Notes under the pieces: generated by a model
What the model was told of the DNA's origin: nothing
Seen by the model: only the letters and a program-made list of their open reading frames with translations
Database searches by the model: none
Program-made: the position numbers and the translations under genes
NCBI RefSeq assembly: GCF_041346945.1
Contig: NZ_CP166850.1
Coordinates: 3,410,001 to 3,474,000 of the forward strand
DNA length: 64,000 bases
From: Amycolatopsis sp. cg9
Lineage (GTDB): Bacteria > Actinomycetota > Actinomycetes > Mycobacteriales > Pseudonocardiaceae
Direction: 5' to 3'
Shown: piece after piece, positions 17,223 through 25,542 of the stretch
Layout of the letters: each line of letters begins with the position of its first letter
Position numbering within the stretch: position 1 is the first letter of the stretch

Positions 17223-18794
17223 ATGAGCACTGCCGAGGCCCCGGCCGAAGCCGTCCCCGACCGGGGCGCGCCCGCCGTCCAGCTGACCGGGATCACCAAG
17301 CGATTCCCCGGCGTGGTGGCCAACTCCGACGTCAACCTCACCGTCACCGCCGGCGAGGTGCACGCCATCTGTGGCGAGAACGGCGCCGGCAAGTCCACCC
17401 TGATGAAGATCCTGTACGGCATGCAGCCGCCGGACGAGGGCACCATCGCGATCAACGGTGACGAGGTGAAGCTGCGCAACCCGCAGGACGCCATCCGGGC
17501 CGGCATCGGCATGGTGCACCAGCACTTCATGCTGGCCGACAACCTCACCGTCGGCGAGAACGTCTTCCTCGGCGCCGAGGGCCTGCACGGCATCGGCCGC
17601 GCCGCCCGCGCGCGGCTGGCCGAGCTCGCGGAGCGGACCGGCCTGCACGCGAAGCCGGACACGCTGCTGGAGGAGCTCGGCGTCGCCGACCGCCAGCGCG
17701 TCGAGATCGTCAAGGTGCTCTACCGCGGGGCGAAGATCATCATCCTGGACGAGCCGACCGCGGTGCTGGTGCCGCAGGAGGTCGACGCGCTGTTCGCGAC
17801 CGTCCGGGAGATGAAGGCCGACGGCTACACCTTCCTCTTCATCTCGCACAAGCTCGACGAGGTGCGCGCGATCGCCGACACCGTCACGGTGATCCGGCGC
17901 GGCACCACGGTCGGCACCGCCGACCCGAAGACCATCACCTCCCGCGAGCTCGCGGAGATGATGGTCGGGTCCGAGCTGCCCAGCCCGGAGACCCGCGAGT
18001 CCACGGTCACCGACCGGGACGTGCTGCGGCTGACCGGCCTGACGCTCGGCGCCGAGGGCTCCGACCGCAACGCGCTCGACGACGTCACCTTCACCGTGCG
18101 CGCGGGCGAGGTGCTCGGCATCGCCGGCGTCGAGGGCAACGGGCAGACCGAGCTCGTCGAGACCATCATGGGCATGCGCAAGCCGTCCGGCGGCACGATC
18201 GAACTGGTCGACGCCGACGGCAAGGCCCGCGATCTGACGAAGGCGGGCACGCTGGCCCGGCGCGAGGCCGGCATCGGCTACATCGCCGAAGACCGCACGC
18301 GGCACAGCCTGCTGCTCCAGCAACCGTTGTGGGTCAACCGGATCCTGGGTTACCAGACCCGCGAACCGGTCTCGAAAGGACAGTTGCTCGACATCGCCGG
18401 CGCCCGCGCCGACACCGAGCGGATCGTCCGCGACTACGACGTCCGCACGCCGGGCATCGACGTCCCGGCCGCGGCGCTCTCGGGCGGCAACCAGCAGAAG
18501 CTGATCGTCGGGCGCGAGCTGTCCGGCAACCCGGTGCTGCTGGTGGCCTCGCACCCCACGCGCGGCGTCGACGTCGGCGCGCAGGCGCTGATCTGGGAGC
18601 AGATCCGCCAGGCCCGCGCCGCCGGCCTCGCGGTGCTGCTGATCTCCGCCGACCTCGACGAGCTGATCGGCCTGTCCGACACGATCCGGGTCATGCTGCG
18701 CGGGCGCCTCGTCAGCGAGGCCGACCCCGCCACCGTGACCCCGCAGGAACTGGGCTCCGCGATGACCGGCGCGGGGGAGGGTGACCAAGAATGA
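17223..18794 (+). CDS. Nucleoside ABC transporter ATPase (two fused ABC domains)
   Basis: A 523-residue ATPase with two nucleotide-binding domains, as in ribose- and nucleoside-type (NupA/YufO) systems. In domain 1, Walker A GENGAGKST lies at 51-59, and Walker B ILDEPTAVL is conserved. Domain 2 has a degenerate Walker A (GVEGNGQTE), an intact signature LSGGNQQK, and VASHPTRGVDVG in place of a canonical Walker B, which is normal for the family. It energises the two permeases encoded next. Its stop overlaps the first permease start (ATGA). Confidence 0.93.
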   Translation: MSTAEAPAEAVPDRGAPAVQLTGITKRFPGVVANSDVNLTVTAGEVHAICGENGAGKSTLMKILYGMQPPDEGTIAINGDEVKLRNPQDAIRAGIGMVHQHFMLADNLTVGENVFLGAEGLHGIGRAARARLAELAERTGLHAKPDTLLEELGVADRQRVEIVKVLYRGAKIIILDEPTAVLVPQEVDALFATVREMKADGYTFLFISHKLDEVRAIADTVTVIRRGTTVGTADPKTITSRELAEMMVGSELPSPETRESTVTDRDVLRLTGLTLGAEGSDRNALDDVTFTVRAGEVLGIAGVEGNGQTELVETIMGMRKPSGGTIELVDADGKARDLTKAGTLARREAGIGYIAEDRTRHSLLLQQPLWVNRILGYQTREPVSKGQLLDIAGARADTERIVRDYDVRTPGIDVPAAALSGGNQQKLIVGRELSGNPVLLVASHPTRGVDVGAQALIWEQIRQARAAGLAVLLISADLDELIGLSDTIRVMLRGRLVSEADPATVTPQELGSAMTGAGEGDQE

Positions 18795-19882
18795 CGTCCT
18801 GGCGCACGAAACTGCTGCCGCCGCTGCTGGCGATCGTCTTCGCCGTGCTGCTGTCGGCGATCGCGCTGATCATCTCCGGCGCCGACCCGCTCACCGCGTA
18901 CGGCACGATGATCGGCCAGATGTTCAAGGGCTCCACCGCGGTCGACACGGTGAACCTGGCGACGGTCTACTACCTGTCCGGGCTCGCGGTGGCCATCGGC
19001 TTCCAGATGAACCTCTTCAACATCGGCGTCGAGGGTCAGTACCGCTTCGCCGCGGTCGTCGCGGCCATCACCGGCGGCGCCTTGAAACTGCCGCCGGTCA
19101 TCCACACGCTCGTCATCCTCATCGTGGCCGTCGTCGCCGGCGCGGCGTACGCGGCGATCCCGGCGATCCTCAAGGTCACCCGCGGGGTGAGCGAGGTGAT
19201 CGCGACGATCATGCTCAACGCGATCGTCGGCGGCATCATCGCCTTCCTCATCAACGCCGACCAGTTCGGCGTGCAGACCGGCAACAACATCGGCACCCGC
19301 GTGATCGAGCCGTCCGGCCGGATCCCGGGCATCCCGCTCGGCTCGGGCACACTGTTCGGGTTCGTCTTCATCGCCGCGCTGATCGGCGGCGCCTACTGGT
19401 TCATGCTCAACCGCACCCGGTTCGGCTTCGAGCTCAAGGCGTCCGGCGAGTCCACCACCGCGGCCGCCGCGGGCGGCGTCAACGCCAAGAAGATGACGCT
19501 GATCGCGATGCTGCTCTCCGGCGGTGTCGCCGGCCTGGTCGCGATGCCGGAACTGCTCGGCCGCGACTTCAGCTACGGCATCACCTCGACCCAGATGTAC
19601 GGCTTCACCGGCATCGCGGTCGCGCTGCTGGGCCGCAACCACCCCGGCGGCATCGCGCTCGGCGCGCTGCTGTGGGCGTTCCTCGACACCTCCGCGGTGT
19701 CGCTGGAGCAGATCAACGTGTCCAAGGAGATCGCGACGATCATGCAGGGCATCATCGTGCTGTCGGTCGTCGTGGCGTACGAGATCGTGCGGCGCGCCGA
19801 CCTGGCCGCGGAGCAACGCCGGGTCGGGCGGGCACTCGCCGGCCGCAAGGGTTCCACGGTCGCCGAAGGGGGTGCCGTCTGA
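18791..19882 (+). CDS. Nucleoside ABC transporter permease 1
   Basis: A 363-residue integral membrane protein of the BPD_transp_2 (ribose/nucleoside, NupB/YufP-like) family. About eight to ten hydrophobic segments start with LLPPLLAIVFAVLLSAIALI. The core contains the family segment QMNLFNIGVEGQ (about 75-86) and, later, ALLGRNHPGGIALGALLWAF (about 278-297). The ATG at 18791 overlaps the ATPase stop by 4 bp, and the gene's own stop overlaps the second permease start (TGATG). Confidence 0.92.
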   Translation: MTSWRTKLLPPLLAIVFAVLLSAIALIISGADPLTAYGTMIGQMFKGSTAVDTVNLATVYYLSGLAVAIGFQMNLFNIGVEGQYRFAAVVAAITGGALKLPPVIHTLVILIVAVVAGAAYAAIPAILKVTRGVSEVIATIMLNAIVGGIIAFLINADQFGVQTGNNIGTRVIEPSGRIPGIPLGSGTLFGFVFIAALIGGAYWFMLNRTRFGFELKASGESTTAAAAGGVNAKKMTLIAMLLSGGVAGLVAMPELLGRDFSYGITSTQMYGFTGIAVALLGRNHPGGIALGALLWAFLDTSAVSLEQINVSKEIATIMQGIIVLSVVVAYEIVRRADLAAEQRRVGRALAGRKGSTVAEGGAV

Positions 19883-21159
19883 TGGCCGTCACCGACGTTT
19901 CCCGGCCCGACGCGGGCAGCCCCGGCACGATGCCGGTGCGCCGCAAGCGGTCCCGGATCCCGGGCTGGCTGCGCGGGGTCATCTGGGCGGTCATCGCCAT
20001 CGCCGTCCTCTCGACGGCGTCGTACTCCACCGGCGTCTCCGCGCTGACGTCGTCGAACACCGCGCAGACGGCGTTGCGGCTGGCCCTGCCGATCCTGCTC
20101 TGCGCGCTCGGCGGCCTCTGGGCCGAACGCGCGGGCGTGGTCAACATCGGGCTCGAGGGCATGATGATCCTCGGCACGTGGGGCGCCGCCTGGGGCGCGT
20201 ACTACGGCGGGGTGTGGGCCGGGCTGCTGGCCGCGCTCGTCTTCGGCGCGCTCGGCGGCCTGCTGCACGCCGTGGCGACGGTGACGTTCAACGTCAACCA
20301 CATCGTCTCCGGCGTCGCGATCAACCTGCTCGGCCTCGGCGTCACCAAGTACCTGGCGAACCTGATCTTCGAGCCGCTGTCGGGCAACCCGCGGCAGTCG
20401 CCGGTGGTGCCGAAGTTCGACACCTACTCGGCGACGTTCCTCTCGGACTGGCTCGGCGACCTGGAGAAGGAGCAGCGCGTCGGGATCTCCGACGTCGCCG
20501 GCATCCTGCGCGGCCTGGTCACCGAGGTGGCGCCGCTGACGATGATCGCGATCATCCTGGTCCCGGTCAGCTTCTGGGTGCTCTGGCGGACGCGCTTCGG
20601 CCTGCGGCTGCGCTCGTGCGGCGAGAACCCGGTGGCCGCGGAGTCCCTCGGCGTCAACGTCTACCGGCACAAGTACATCGCGATGCTGATCTCCGGCGCC
20701 TTCGCCGGGATGGGCGGCGCGTCCCTGGTGCTGCTGCGCGGCGGCGCGGACTACCTGGAGAACCAGACCAACGGCCGCGGGTACATCGGCCTCGCGGCGA
20801 TGATCTTCGGCAACTGGCGGCCGGGCGGCCTGCTCGGCGGCGCGGCGCTGTTCGGCTACGCGGACGGCCTGCAGCTCTCCGGCGGTGGCGAAGCGGTGCT
20901 CGCGCTGCTGTACGGCGCGGTCATCCTGGTCGGCGTGATCGTCGTCGTGCAGCTGTTCCGGCGGCAGTGGATCGCGGCCGGGCTCGGCGTCGTCGGGGCC
21001 GGCGTGCTGTACGCGATCTACTGGGCGAACGACACGCTGCCGTCGGACCTGATCCCGTACACCGCGCACTTCGTGACGCTGATCGTGCTGGCGGTGGCTT
21101 CGCAGCGGCTGCGGCCGCCGAAGGCCGACGGCCAGCCGTACCGGCGGGGTGAGGACTGA
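19882..21159 (+). CDS. Nucleoside ABC transporter permease 2
   Basis: A 425-residue permease of the same superfamily (NupC/YufQ-like) that forms the translocation channel with permease 1. A polar, basic N terminus of about 35 residues precedes the first helix. The signature GVVNIGLEGMMILG (about 90-103) corresponds to the NIGVEGQ segment of its partner, and FGNWRPGGLLGGAALFGYADG lies near the C-terminal third (cite about 310-330). It overlaps the cytidine deaminase start by one base, linking uptake directly to salvage. Confidence 0.92.
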   Translation: MAVTDVSRPDAGSPGTMPVRRKRSRIPGWLRGVIWAVIAIAVLSTASYSTGVSALTSSNTAQTALRLALPILLCALGGLWAERAGVVNIGLEGMMILGTWGAAWGAYYGGVWAGLLAALVFGALGGLLHAVATVTFNVNHIVSGVAINLLGLGVTKYLANLIFEPLSGNPRQSPVVPKFDTYSATFLSDWLGDLEKEQRVGISDVAGILRGLVTEVAPLTMIAIILVPVSFWVLWRTRFGLRLRSCGENPVAAESLGVNVYRHKYIAMLISGAFAGMGGASLVLLRGGADYLENQTNGRGYIGLAAMIFGNWRPGGLLGGAALFGYADGLQLSGGGEAVLALLYGAVILVGVIVVVQLFRRQWIAAGLGVVGAGVLYAIYWANDTLPSDLIPYTAHFVTLIVLAVASQRLRPPKADGQPYRRGED

Positions 21160-21557
21160 TGCCTGCTGTGTCCTCTGTGGACTGGGACGCGCTGCGCGCT
21201 CGGGCGATCGACGCCGCCTCCCATGCGTATGCGCCTTATTCGGGTCTGCACGTGGGCGTCGCCGGGATCGTCGACGACGGGCGGGTGGTCACCGGGTGCA
21301 ACGTCGAGAACGCGTCCTACGGGCTCGGGCTGTGCGCGGAGTGCACGATGGCCGGGCAGCTGCGGCTGTCCGGCGGCGGCCGCCTGGTCGCCGTCGCGTG
21401 CCGCAGCGGCGCGGGCGACCTGCTGATGCCGTGCGGGCGCTGCCGGCAGATCCTGTTCGAGCTGGGCGGGTCCGCGTGCCTGGTGGACACGCCCAGCGGG
21501 ATCCTGCCGATGTCGGACGTCCTGCCGGACGCGTTCGGCCCGGACGACCTGCCGTGA
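21159..21557 (+). CDS. cdd: Cytidine deaminase
   Basis: A 132-residue zinc enzyme converting (deoxy)cytidine to (deoxy)uridine. The catalytic Glu61 and zinc ligand Cys59 lie in CAEC, and the other two cysteines in PCGRCRQ at 92 and 95. NVENASYGL before them is the substrate-binding signature. The length fits the small tetrameric form. It starts within the permease stop (TGATG) and overlaps deoA (GTGA), so transport, deamination and phosphorolysis are encoded in one coupled operon. Confidence 0.96.
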   Translation: MPAVSSVDWDALRARAIDAASHAYAPYSGLHVGVAGIVDDGRVVTGCNVENASYGLGLCAECTMAGQLRLSGGGRLVAVACRSGAGDLLMPCGRCRQILFELGGSACLVDTPSGILPMSDVLPDAFGPDDLP

Positions 21558-22837
21558 CCGCCTTCGCCGCGGTCGACGTCATCCGCGCCAAGCGGGACGG
21601 CGGCCGGCTCTCGGACGAGCAGATCGACTGGGTCGTCGACGCGTACACGCGCGGTCTGGTGGCCGAAGAACAGATGTCGGCGCTGGCCATGGCGATCTTC
21701 TTGCGGGGCATGGACTCCGGCGAGATCTCGCGCTGGACCGGGGCGATGATCGCGTCGGGGGAGCGGCTGTCGCTTTCCGTTTCCCGGCCGACGGTCGACA
21801 AGCACTCGACCGGCGGGGTCGGCGACAAGATCACGCTGCCGCTGGCGCCGCTCGTGGCCGCGTGCGGGGCGGCGGTGCCGCAGCTGTCCGGGCGCGGGCT
21901 CGGGCACACCGGCGGCACGCTCGACAAGCTGGAGTCGATCCCTGGCTGGCGGGCTTCGCTGACCACCGCGGAGATCGCCCGGCAGCTCGAGGACGTCGGC
22001 GCGGTGGTCTGCGCGGCGACGTCGGGGCTGGCTCCGGCGGACAAGAAGCTGTACGCACTGCGGGACGTCACGTCGACCGTGGAGTCGATCCCGCTGATCG
22101 CCAGCTCGATCATGAGCAAGAAGATCGCCGAGGGCGCGTCCGGGCTGGTCCTGGACGTGAAGTTCGGGTCGGGCGCGTTCATGAAGACGCTTTCCCAGGC
22201 CCGGGAGCTGGCGTCGACGCTGACCTCGATCGGTGTCGACCACGGCGTCCCGACGACGGCGCTGCTGACCGACATGAACGTGCCGCTCGGGCGGGCGGTC
22301 GGCAACGCGGTGGAGGTCGCGGAGTCGGTCGACGTGTTGCAGGGCGGTGGCCCGTCGGACGTCGTCGAGCTGACGCTCGCCTTGGCCCGGGAGATGCTGG
22401 CGCTGGCCGGGATCTCCACGGACCCGGCCGCGGTGCTGGCTTCGGGGGAGGCGTACGAGGTCTGGTGCCGGATGATCGCCGCCCAGGGCGGCGACCCGTC
22501 GGCGCCGTTGCCGACGCCTTCGCACGTCCACACGGTGGTCGCGCCGGCCTCGGGCGTGCTGGCTTCGCTGGACGCGTACGCGGTGGGTGTCGCGGCGTGG
22601 CGGCTGGGCGCGGGCCGGGCCCGCAAGGAGGACCCGGTCCAGGCCGCGGCGGGCGTGCTGTGCCTGGCCAAGCCCGGTGCGTCCGTCACCGAGGGTGAGC
22701 CGCTGCTGGAGCTGCACACGGACACCCCGGACGCGGTCCCGGCCGCCTTGGCGGCGCTGGAGGGCGGCTTCACGATCGCTTCGTCAGCACCGGCTCCGAC
22801 CCCGATCGTGCACGAGACGATCCGCGGCCAGCTGTGA
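21554..22837 (+). CDS. deoA: Thymidine phosphorylase
   Basis: A 427-residue pyrimidine-nucleoside phosphorylase that releases deoxyribose-1-phosphate from thymidine or deoxyuridine. The family signature SGRGLGHTGGTLDKLESIPG is cited in part: GHTGGTLDKLE at about 118-128. KHSTGGVGDK (phosphate site) and DVKFGSGAFMK are intact. The start is GTG at 21554, overlapping the cdd stop. It is the last gene of the nucleoside operon; two palindromes and a terminator follow. Confidence 0.95.
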   Translation: MTAFAAVDVIRAKRDGGRLSDEQIDWVVDAYTRGLVAEEQMSALAMAIFLRGMDSGEISRWTGAMIASGERLSLSVSRPTVDKHSTGGVGDKITLPLAPLVAACGAAVPQLSGRGLGHTGGTLDKLESIPGWRASLTTAEIARQLEDVGAVVCAATSGLAPADKKLYALRDVTSTVESIPLIASSIMSKKIAEGASGLVLDVKFGSGAFMKTLSQARELASTLTSIGVDHGVPTTALLTDMNVPLGRAVGNAVEVAESVDVLQGGGPSDVVELTLALAREMLALAGISTDPAAVLASGEAYEVWCRMIAAQGGDPSAPLPTPSHVHTVVAPASGVLASLDAYAVGVAAWRLGAGRARKEDPVQAAAGVLCLAKPGASVTEGEPLLELHTDTPDAVPAALAALEGGFTIASSAPAPTPIVHETIRGQL

Positions 22838-22884
22838 CGATCATCGCGAAGATGATCACCCACCCGAGTGACCCCCGGGCTGGC

Positions 22885-22933
22885 ACTTTCACGTGAAAGT
22901 TCCCACCTGGGGGCCGCACTTTCACGTGAAAGT
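22885..22933. repeat. Two copies of the palindrome ACTTTCACGTGAAAGT
   Basis: Perfect 16-bp palindromes lie at 22885-22900 and 22918-22933, 33 bp apart, downstream of deoA. A third copy of the same palindrome occurs 37 kb away at 59783-59798. All are intergenic. This suggests a dispersed repeat family or a protein-binding site rather than a local terminator. Confidence 0.85.
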
Positions 22934-22960
22934 GAGCCGGAGGGGTTACTCCGGAACGTG

Positions 22961-22996
22961 AAAAGGCCCCCATCGGCGAACCGGTGGGGGCCTTTT
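22961..22996. terminator. Bidirectional terminator between deoA and the coiled-coil gene
   Basis: A hairpin with an AAAAGGCCCCC / GGGGGCCTTTT stem and an ATCGGCGAACCGGT loop region lies between two convergent genes. A/T runs on both sides let it serve both. Confidence 0.85.
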
Positions 22997-23007
22997 CGTG
23001 GGGCTGG

Positions 23008-24132
23008 TTACTCCGTGGGCTCTTCCGAGCCTTCGCCCGACTTGGCCTTGGCGTCGGCCGGCTTCGGCGCGCGGCCGTTGCGGGAGCTGCGACGCGGCTG
23101 GCGCGGGGCCGGCGGGGGCGGGGCGATCTGCTGGACGGCCGGGCCGCCGCCGAGCATCAGCTCCGCGAACGTCGCCATCGCCTCGTCGAGCTGGCCGCCG
23201 ATGCGGCGGACGCTCTCGTCGTTGCTCTTGCGGACCAGCGTGTCCACCGAGTCGGTGTCCGGCTGCTTGGACAGCGTGCCCTCGACCTTGGACAGCCCGG
23301 CCTTGAGCGCGCCGTCGAGGTCGCCGATGCCGGAAAGGAAGCCGTCCTCCACCTTGTCGAGGCGGCCGGCGAGGTCGTCGAGGCGGGTGGTGACCGTTTC
23401 GAGGCGGTTGCCGAGGTTCTCCAGGCGGTCCGAGGCGTCGATCATCTCGCCGGTCTCGGTCAGCGCCACCTTGAGCGCTTCGGTGTTCGCGTCGATCCGC
23501 TCGTGCGTGGTGCGGCCCAGCTCGCCGACGCGCTCCTGCGTGACGCGGCTGAGCTCGTCGACCTTGCCGCGCAGCTCGTGGTCGGTGCTGTCGACGCGCT
23601 CGCGCAGCGTGCCCTCGGCCTGCTCGATCCGCTCGCGGACCGGGCCGGTGACCGACTGCGGGATCGAGTCGAGCTTCGCGTCCTGCTTGTCGAGGTGGCC
23701 GCCCAGCTCGTCGAGCCGGCGGTGGATGTTCTGCAGCTTGTCCTCGAGCCCGTCCATCCGCCCGGCGACACCCTCGAAGCGCGCGGCGACGCCGTCGAGG
23801 CGGCCGTCCAGCTGCGCGAAGGGCTTGGCGAGCTTGTCCGGGAGGCTCTCGATCGCGCGGGTCAGCGCCGCGATGGCGTTGTCCTGCGCTTCGAGGCGGG
23901 ACATCGCCTCGTCGAGGCGCTCGGCCAGCACGCCGACCTCGGTGCGGTCGGGGAGCTCGGACAGCCGCTTGCGGACCGCGCCCAGCGAGTCCACCGGCGC
24001 GAGGCGGGCGTAGATGTCGTCGAGCGCGTCGAAGATCTGCTGCTGCTCGCTCTCACGCACTTCGGCCGCGCGCACCAGCATGTTGCGCATCCGGTCGAAG
24101 GACGGGGCGGCAATGTGGTTGTCAGTGGTCAC
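23008..24132 (-). CDS. Long coiled-coil protein of unknown function
   Basis: The 374-residue cytosolic protein is almost entirely helical. Heptad-like repeats fill residues about 10-300, with recurring segments such as RLDGVAARFEGVAGRMDGLEDKL, cited in part as GRMDGLEDKLQNI, and ERVGELGRTTHERIDANTEAL. The C terminus is Pro-rich, then Arg/Lys/Glu-rich. The GTG at 24132 is chosen for its AAGGA ribosome site; the open frame continues upstream without coding character. No enzymatic motif is visible. The pattern resembles apolipoprotein-like or tape-measure-like coiled coils; a structural role is a guess. Confidence 0.7.
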   Translation of the reverse strand: MTTDNHIAAPSFDRMRNMLVRAAEVRESEQQQIFDALDDIYARLAPVDSLGAVRKRLSELPDRTEVGVLAERLDEAMSRLEAQDNAIAALTRAIESLPDKLAKPFAQLDGRLDGVAARFEGVAGRMDGLEDKLQNIHRRLDELGGHLDKQDAKLDSIPQSVTGPVRERIEQAEGTLRERVDSTDHELRGKVDELSRVTQERVGELGRTTHERIDANTEALKVALTETGEMIDASDRLENLGNRLETVTTRLDDLAGRLDKVEDGFLSGIGDLDGALKAGLSKVEGTLSKQPDTDSVDTLVRKSNDESVRRIGGQLDEAMATFAELMLGGGPAVQQIAPPPPAPRQPRRSSRNGRAPKPADAKAKSGEGSEEPTE

Positions 24133-24345
24133 TGCTGTGTGTCCTTCGTCGGCGGGGAAATGGAGGGACGTGCCACGAAGCTTATCGATTGCAAAAATTG
24201 CTGTCTGTATGGCCCCCGTGAAGAGCCTATTGCGGAGGCTGCCCCCGGATGGCCGATTCGTCGCATGATCGTCAACGCTGAGGGTTAGCCCGAGCCTGAG
24301 AGTTACGGCCATGTAGGGGAATGACAACGAGGTTACCGTTGGGAG

Positions 24346-25440
24346 ATGCCTGACGAAAGCCCTGTTCTGCCCACCGAGACGCTCCGCCGCGCGCCCAAGG
24401 TGCTCCTGCACGACCACCTGGACGGCGGCCTCCGCCCGGCGACCGTCGCCGAACTCGCCGACGAGACCGGTTATGCCGGCCTGCCCACCAGCGACCCGGC
24501 CGAGCTGGGCAGCTGGTTCCGCCGGGCGGCCGACTCCGGCTCGCTCGTGTCCTACCTGGAGACCTTCGCGCACACCTGCGGGGTGATGCAGACGGAGGAT
24601 GCGCTGGTCAGGGTCGCCGCGGAAGCGGTCGAAGACCTGGCCGCCGACGGCGTCGTCTACGCCGAGGTGCGCTACGCACCGGAGTTGTTCGTCGAACGCG
24701 GTCTGTCACTCGATGCGGTGGTCGAGGCTGTCCAGGCGGGGTTCACGGAGGGCACTCGCCGCGTGGCCGCGAACGGCGGCAGCATCCGCATCGGGACGTT
24801 GCTCTGCGCGATGCGCCAGCACGCCCGCGCCCTCGAGATCGCCGACCTGGCCGTCCGGTACCGCGACGCCGGGGTCGCCGGGTTCGACATCGCGGGCCCG
24901 GAAGACGGATTCCCGCCGACCCGCAATCTCGACGCGTTCGAATATCTGCGCCAGAACAACGCGCATTTCACCATTCACGCGGGCGAAGCGTTCGGTTTGC
25001 CGTCCATTTGGGAAGCGATTCAGCACTGCGGCGCCGAGCGGCTCGGGCACGGCGTGCGCATCATCGAGGACATCAAGACGGACGCGGACGGCACGGTCCA
25101 CCTTGGACGGTTGGCCGCGTATGTCCGCGACCGCCGCATCCCGCTGGAGATCTGCCCGACGTCGAACGTCCAAACAGGCACGGTCCGCTCGATCGCCGAG
25201 CACCCGATCGGCCTGCTCGCCAAGCTGCGCTTCCGGGTGACCGTGAACACGGACAACCGCCTGATGAGCGGATGCACGATGACCAGCGAATTCGCCGCGC
25301 TGCACGAGACCTTCGGGTATGGCCTGGCCGACTTCCGCTGGTTCACCATCAACGCGATGAAATCCGCGTTCATCGATTTCGACGCGCGGATCGCGCTGAT
25401 CGACGACGTGATCAAGCCCGGGTACGCCGCGCTGGCCTGA
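24346..25440 (+). CDS. add: Adenosine deaminase
   Basis: A 364-residue amidohydrolase that deaminates adenosine or deoxyadenosine to inosine. The zinc ligands are in HDHLDG (His22, His24), the catalytic HAGE is at 211-214, and CPTSNVQTG and NTDN supply later active-site residues. The HDHLDG form instead of HxHLDG is normal for this actinobacterial branch. It is monocistronic, follows the divergent coiled-coil gene, and ends before a hairpin at 25455. It adds the purine branch to the salvage genes upstream. Confidence 0.95.
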   Translation: MPDESPVLPTETLRRAPKVLLHDHLDGGLRPATVAELADETGYAGLPTSDPAELGSWFRRAADSGSLVSYLETFAHTCGVMQTEDALVRVAAEAVEDLAADGVVYAEVRYAPELFVERGLSLDAVVEAVQAGFTEGTRRVAANGGSIRIGTLLCAMRQHARALEIADLAVRYRDAGVAGFDIAGPEDGFPPTRNLDAFEYLRQNNAHFTIHAGEAFGLPSIWEAIQHCGAERLGHGVRIIEDIKTDADGTVHLGRLAAYVRDRRIPLEICPTSNVQTGTVRSIAEHPIGLLAKLRFRVTVNTDNRLMSGCTMTSEFAALHETFGYGLADFRWFTINAMKSAFIDFDARIALIDDVIKPGYAALA

Positions 25441-25454
25441 GCCGCCGCTCGCCG

Positions 25455-25486
25455 GGACCGCGGCCGCCGAACGGTGGTTGCGGTCC
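25455..25486 (+). terminator. Terminator of add
   Basis: GGACCGC at 25455-25461 pairs with GCGGTCC, and the inner stem continues with several G-U pairs over GGCCGCC/GGTGGTT around a GAAC-type loop. TT follows. It begins 14 bp after the add stop. Confidence 0.6.
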
Positions 25487-25525
25487 TTAGGCACGCCAAC
25501 TATCGTTCACCATGTAGGAATTGTT

Positions 25526-25540
25526 TCTCAATATTTGAGA
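25526..25540. promoter_or_regulatory. Palindromic candidate operator before the MFS gene
   Basis: TCTCAA-TAT-TTGAGA is a perfect 6-3-6 inverted repeat ending 2 bp before the GTG start of the transporter, in a locally AT-rich stretch. Its position over the ribosome-binding region suggests a repressor site. No regulator gene is adjacent. Confidence 0.45.
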
Positions 25541-25542
25541 CG

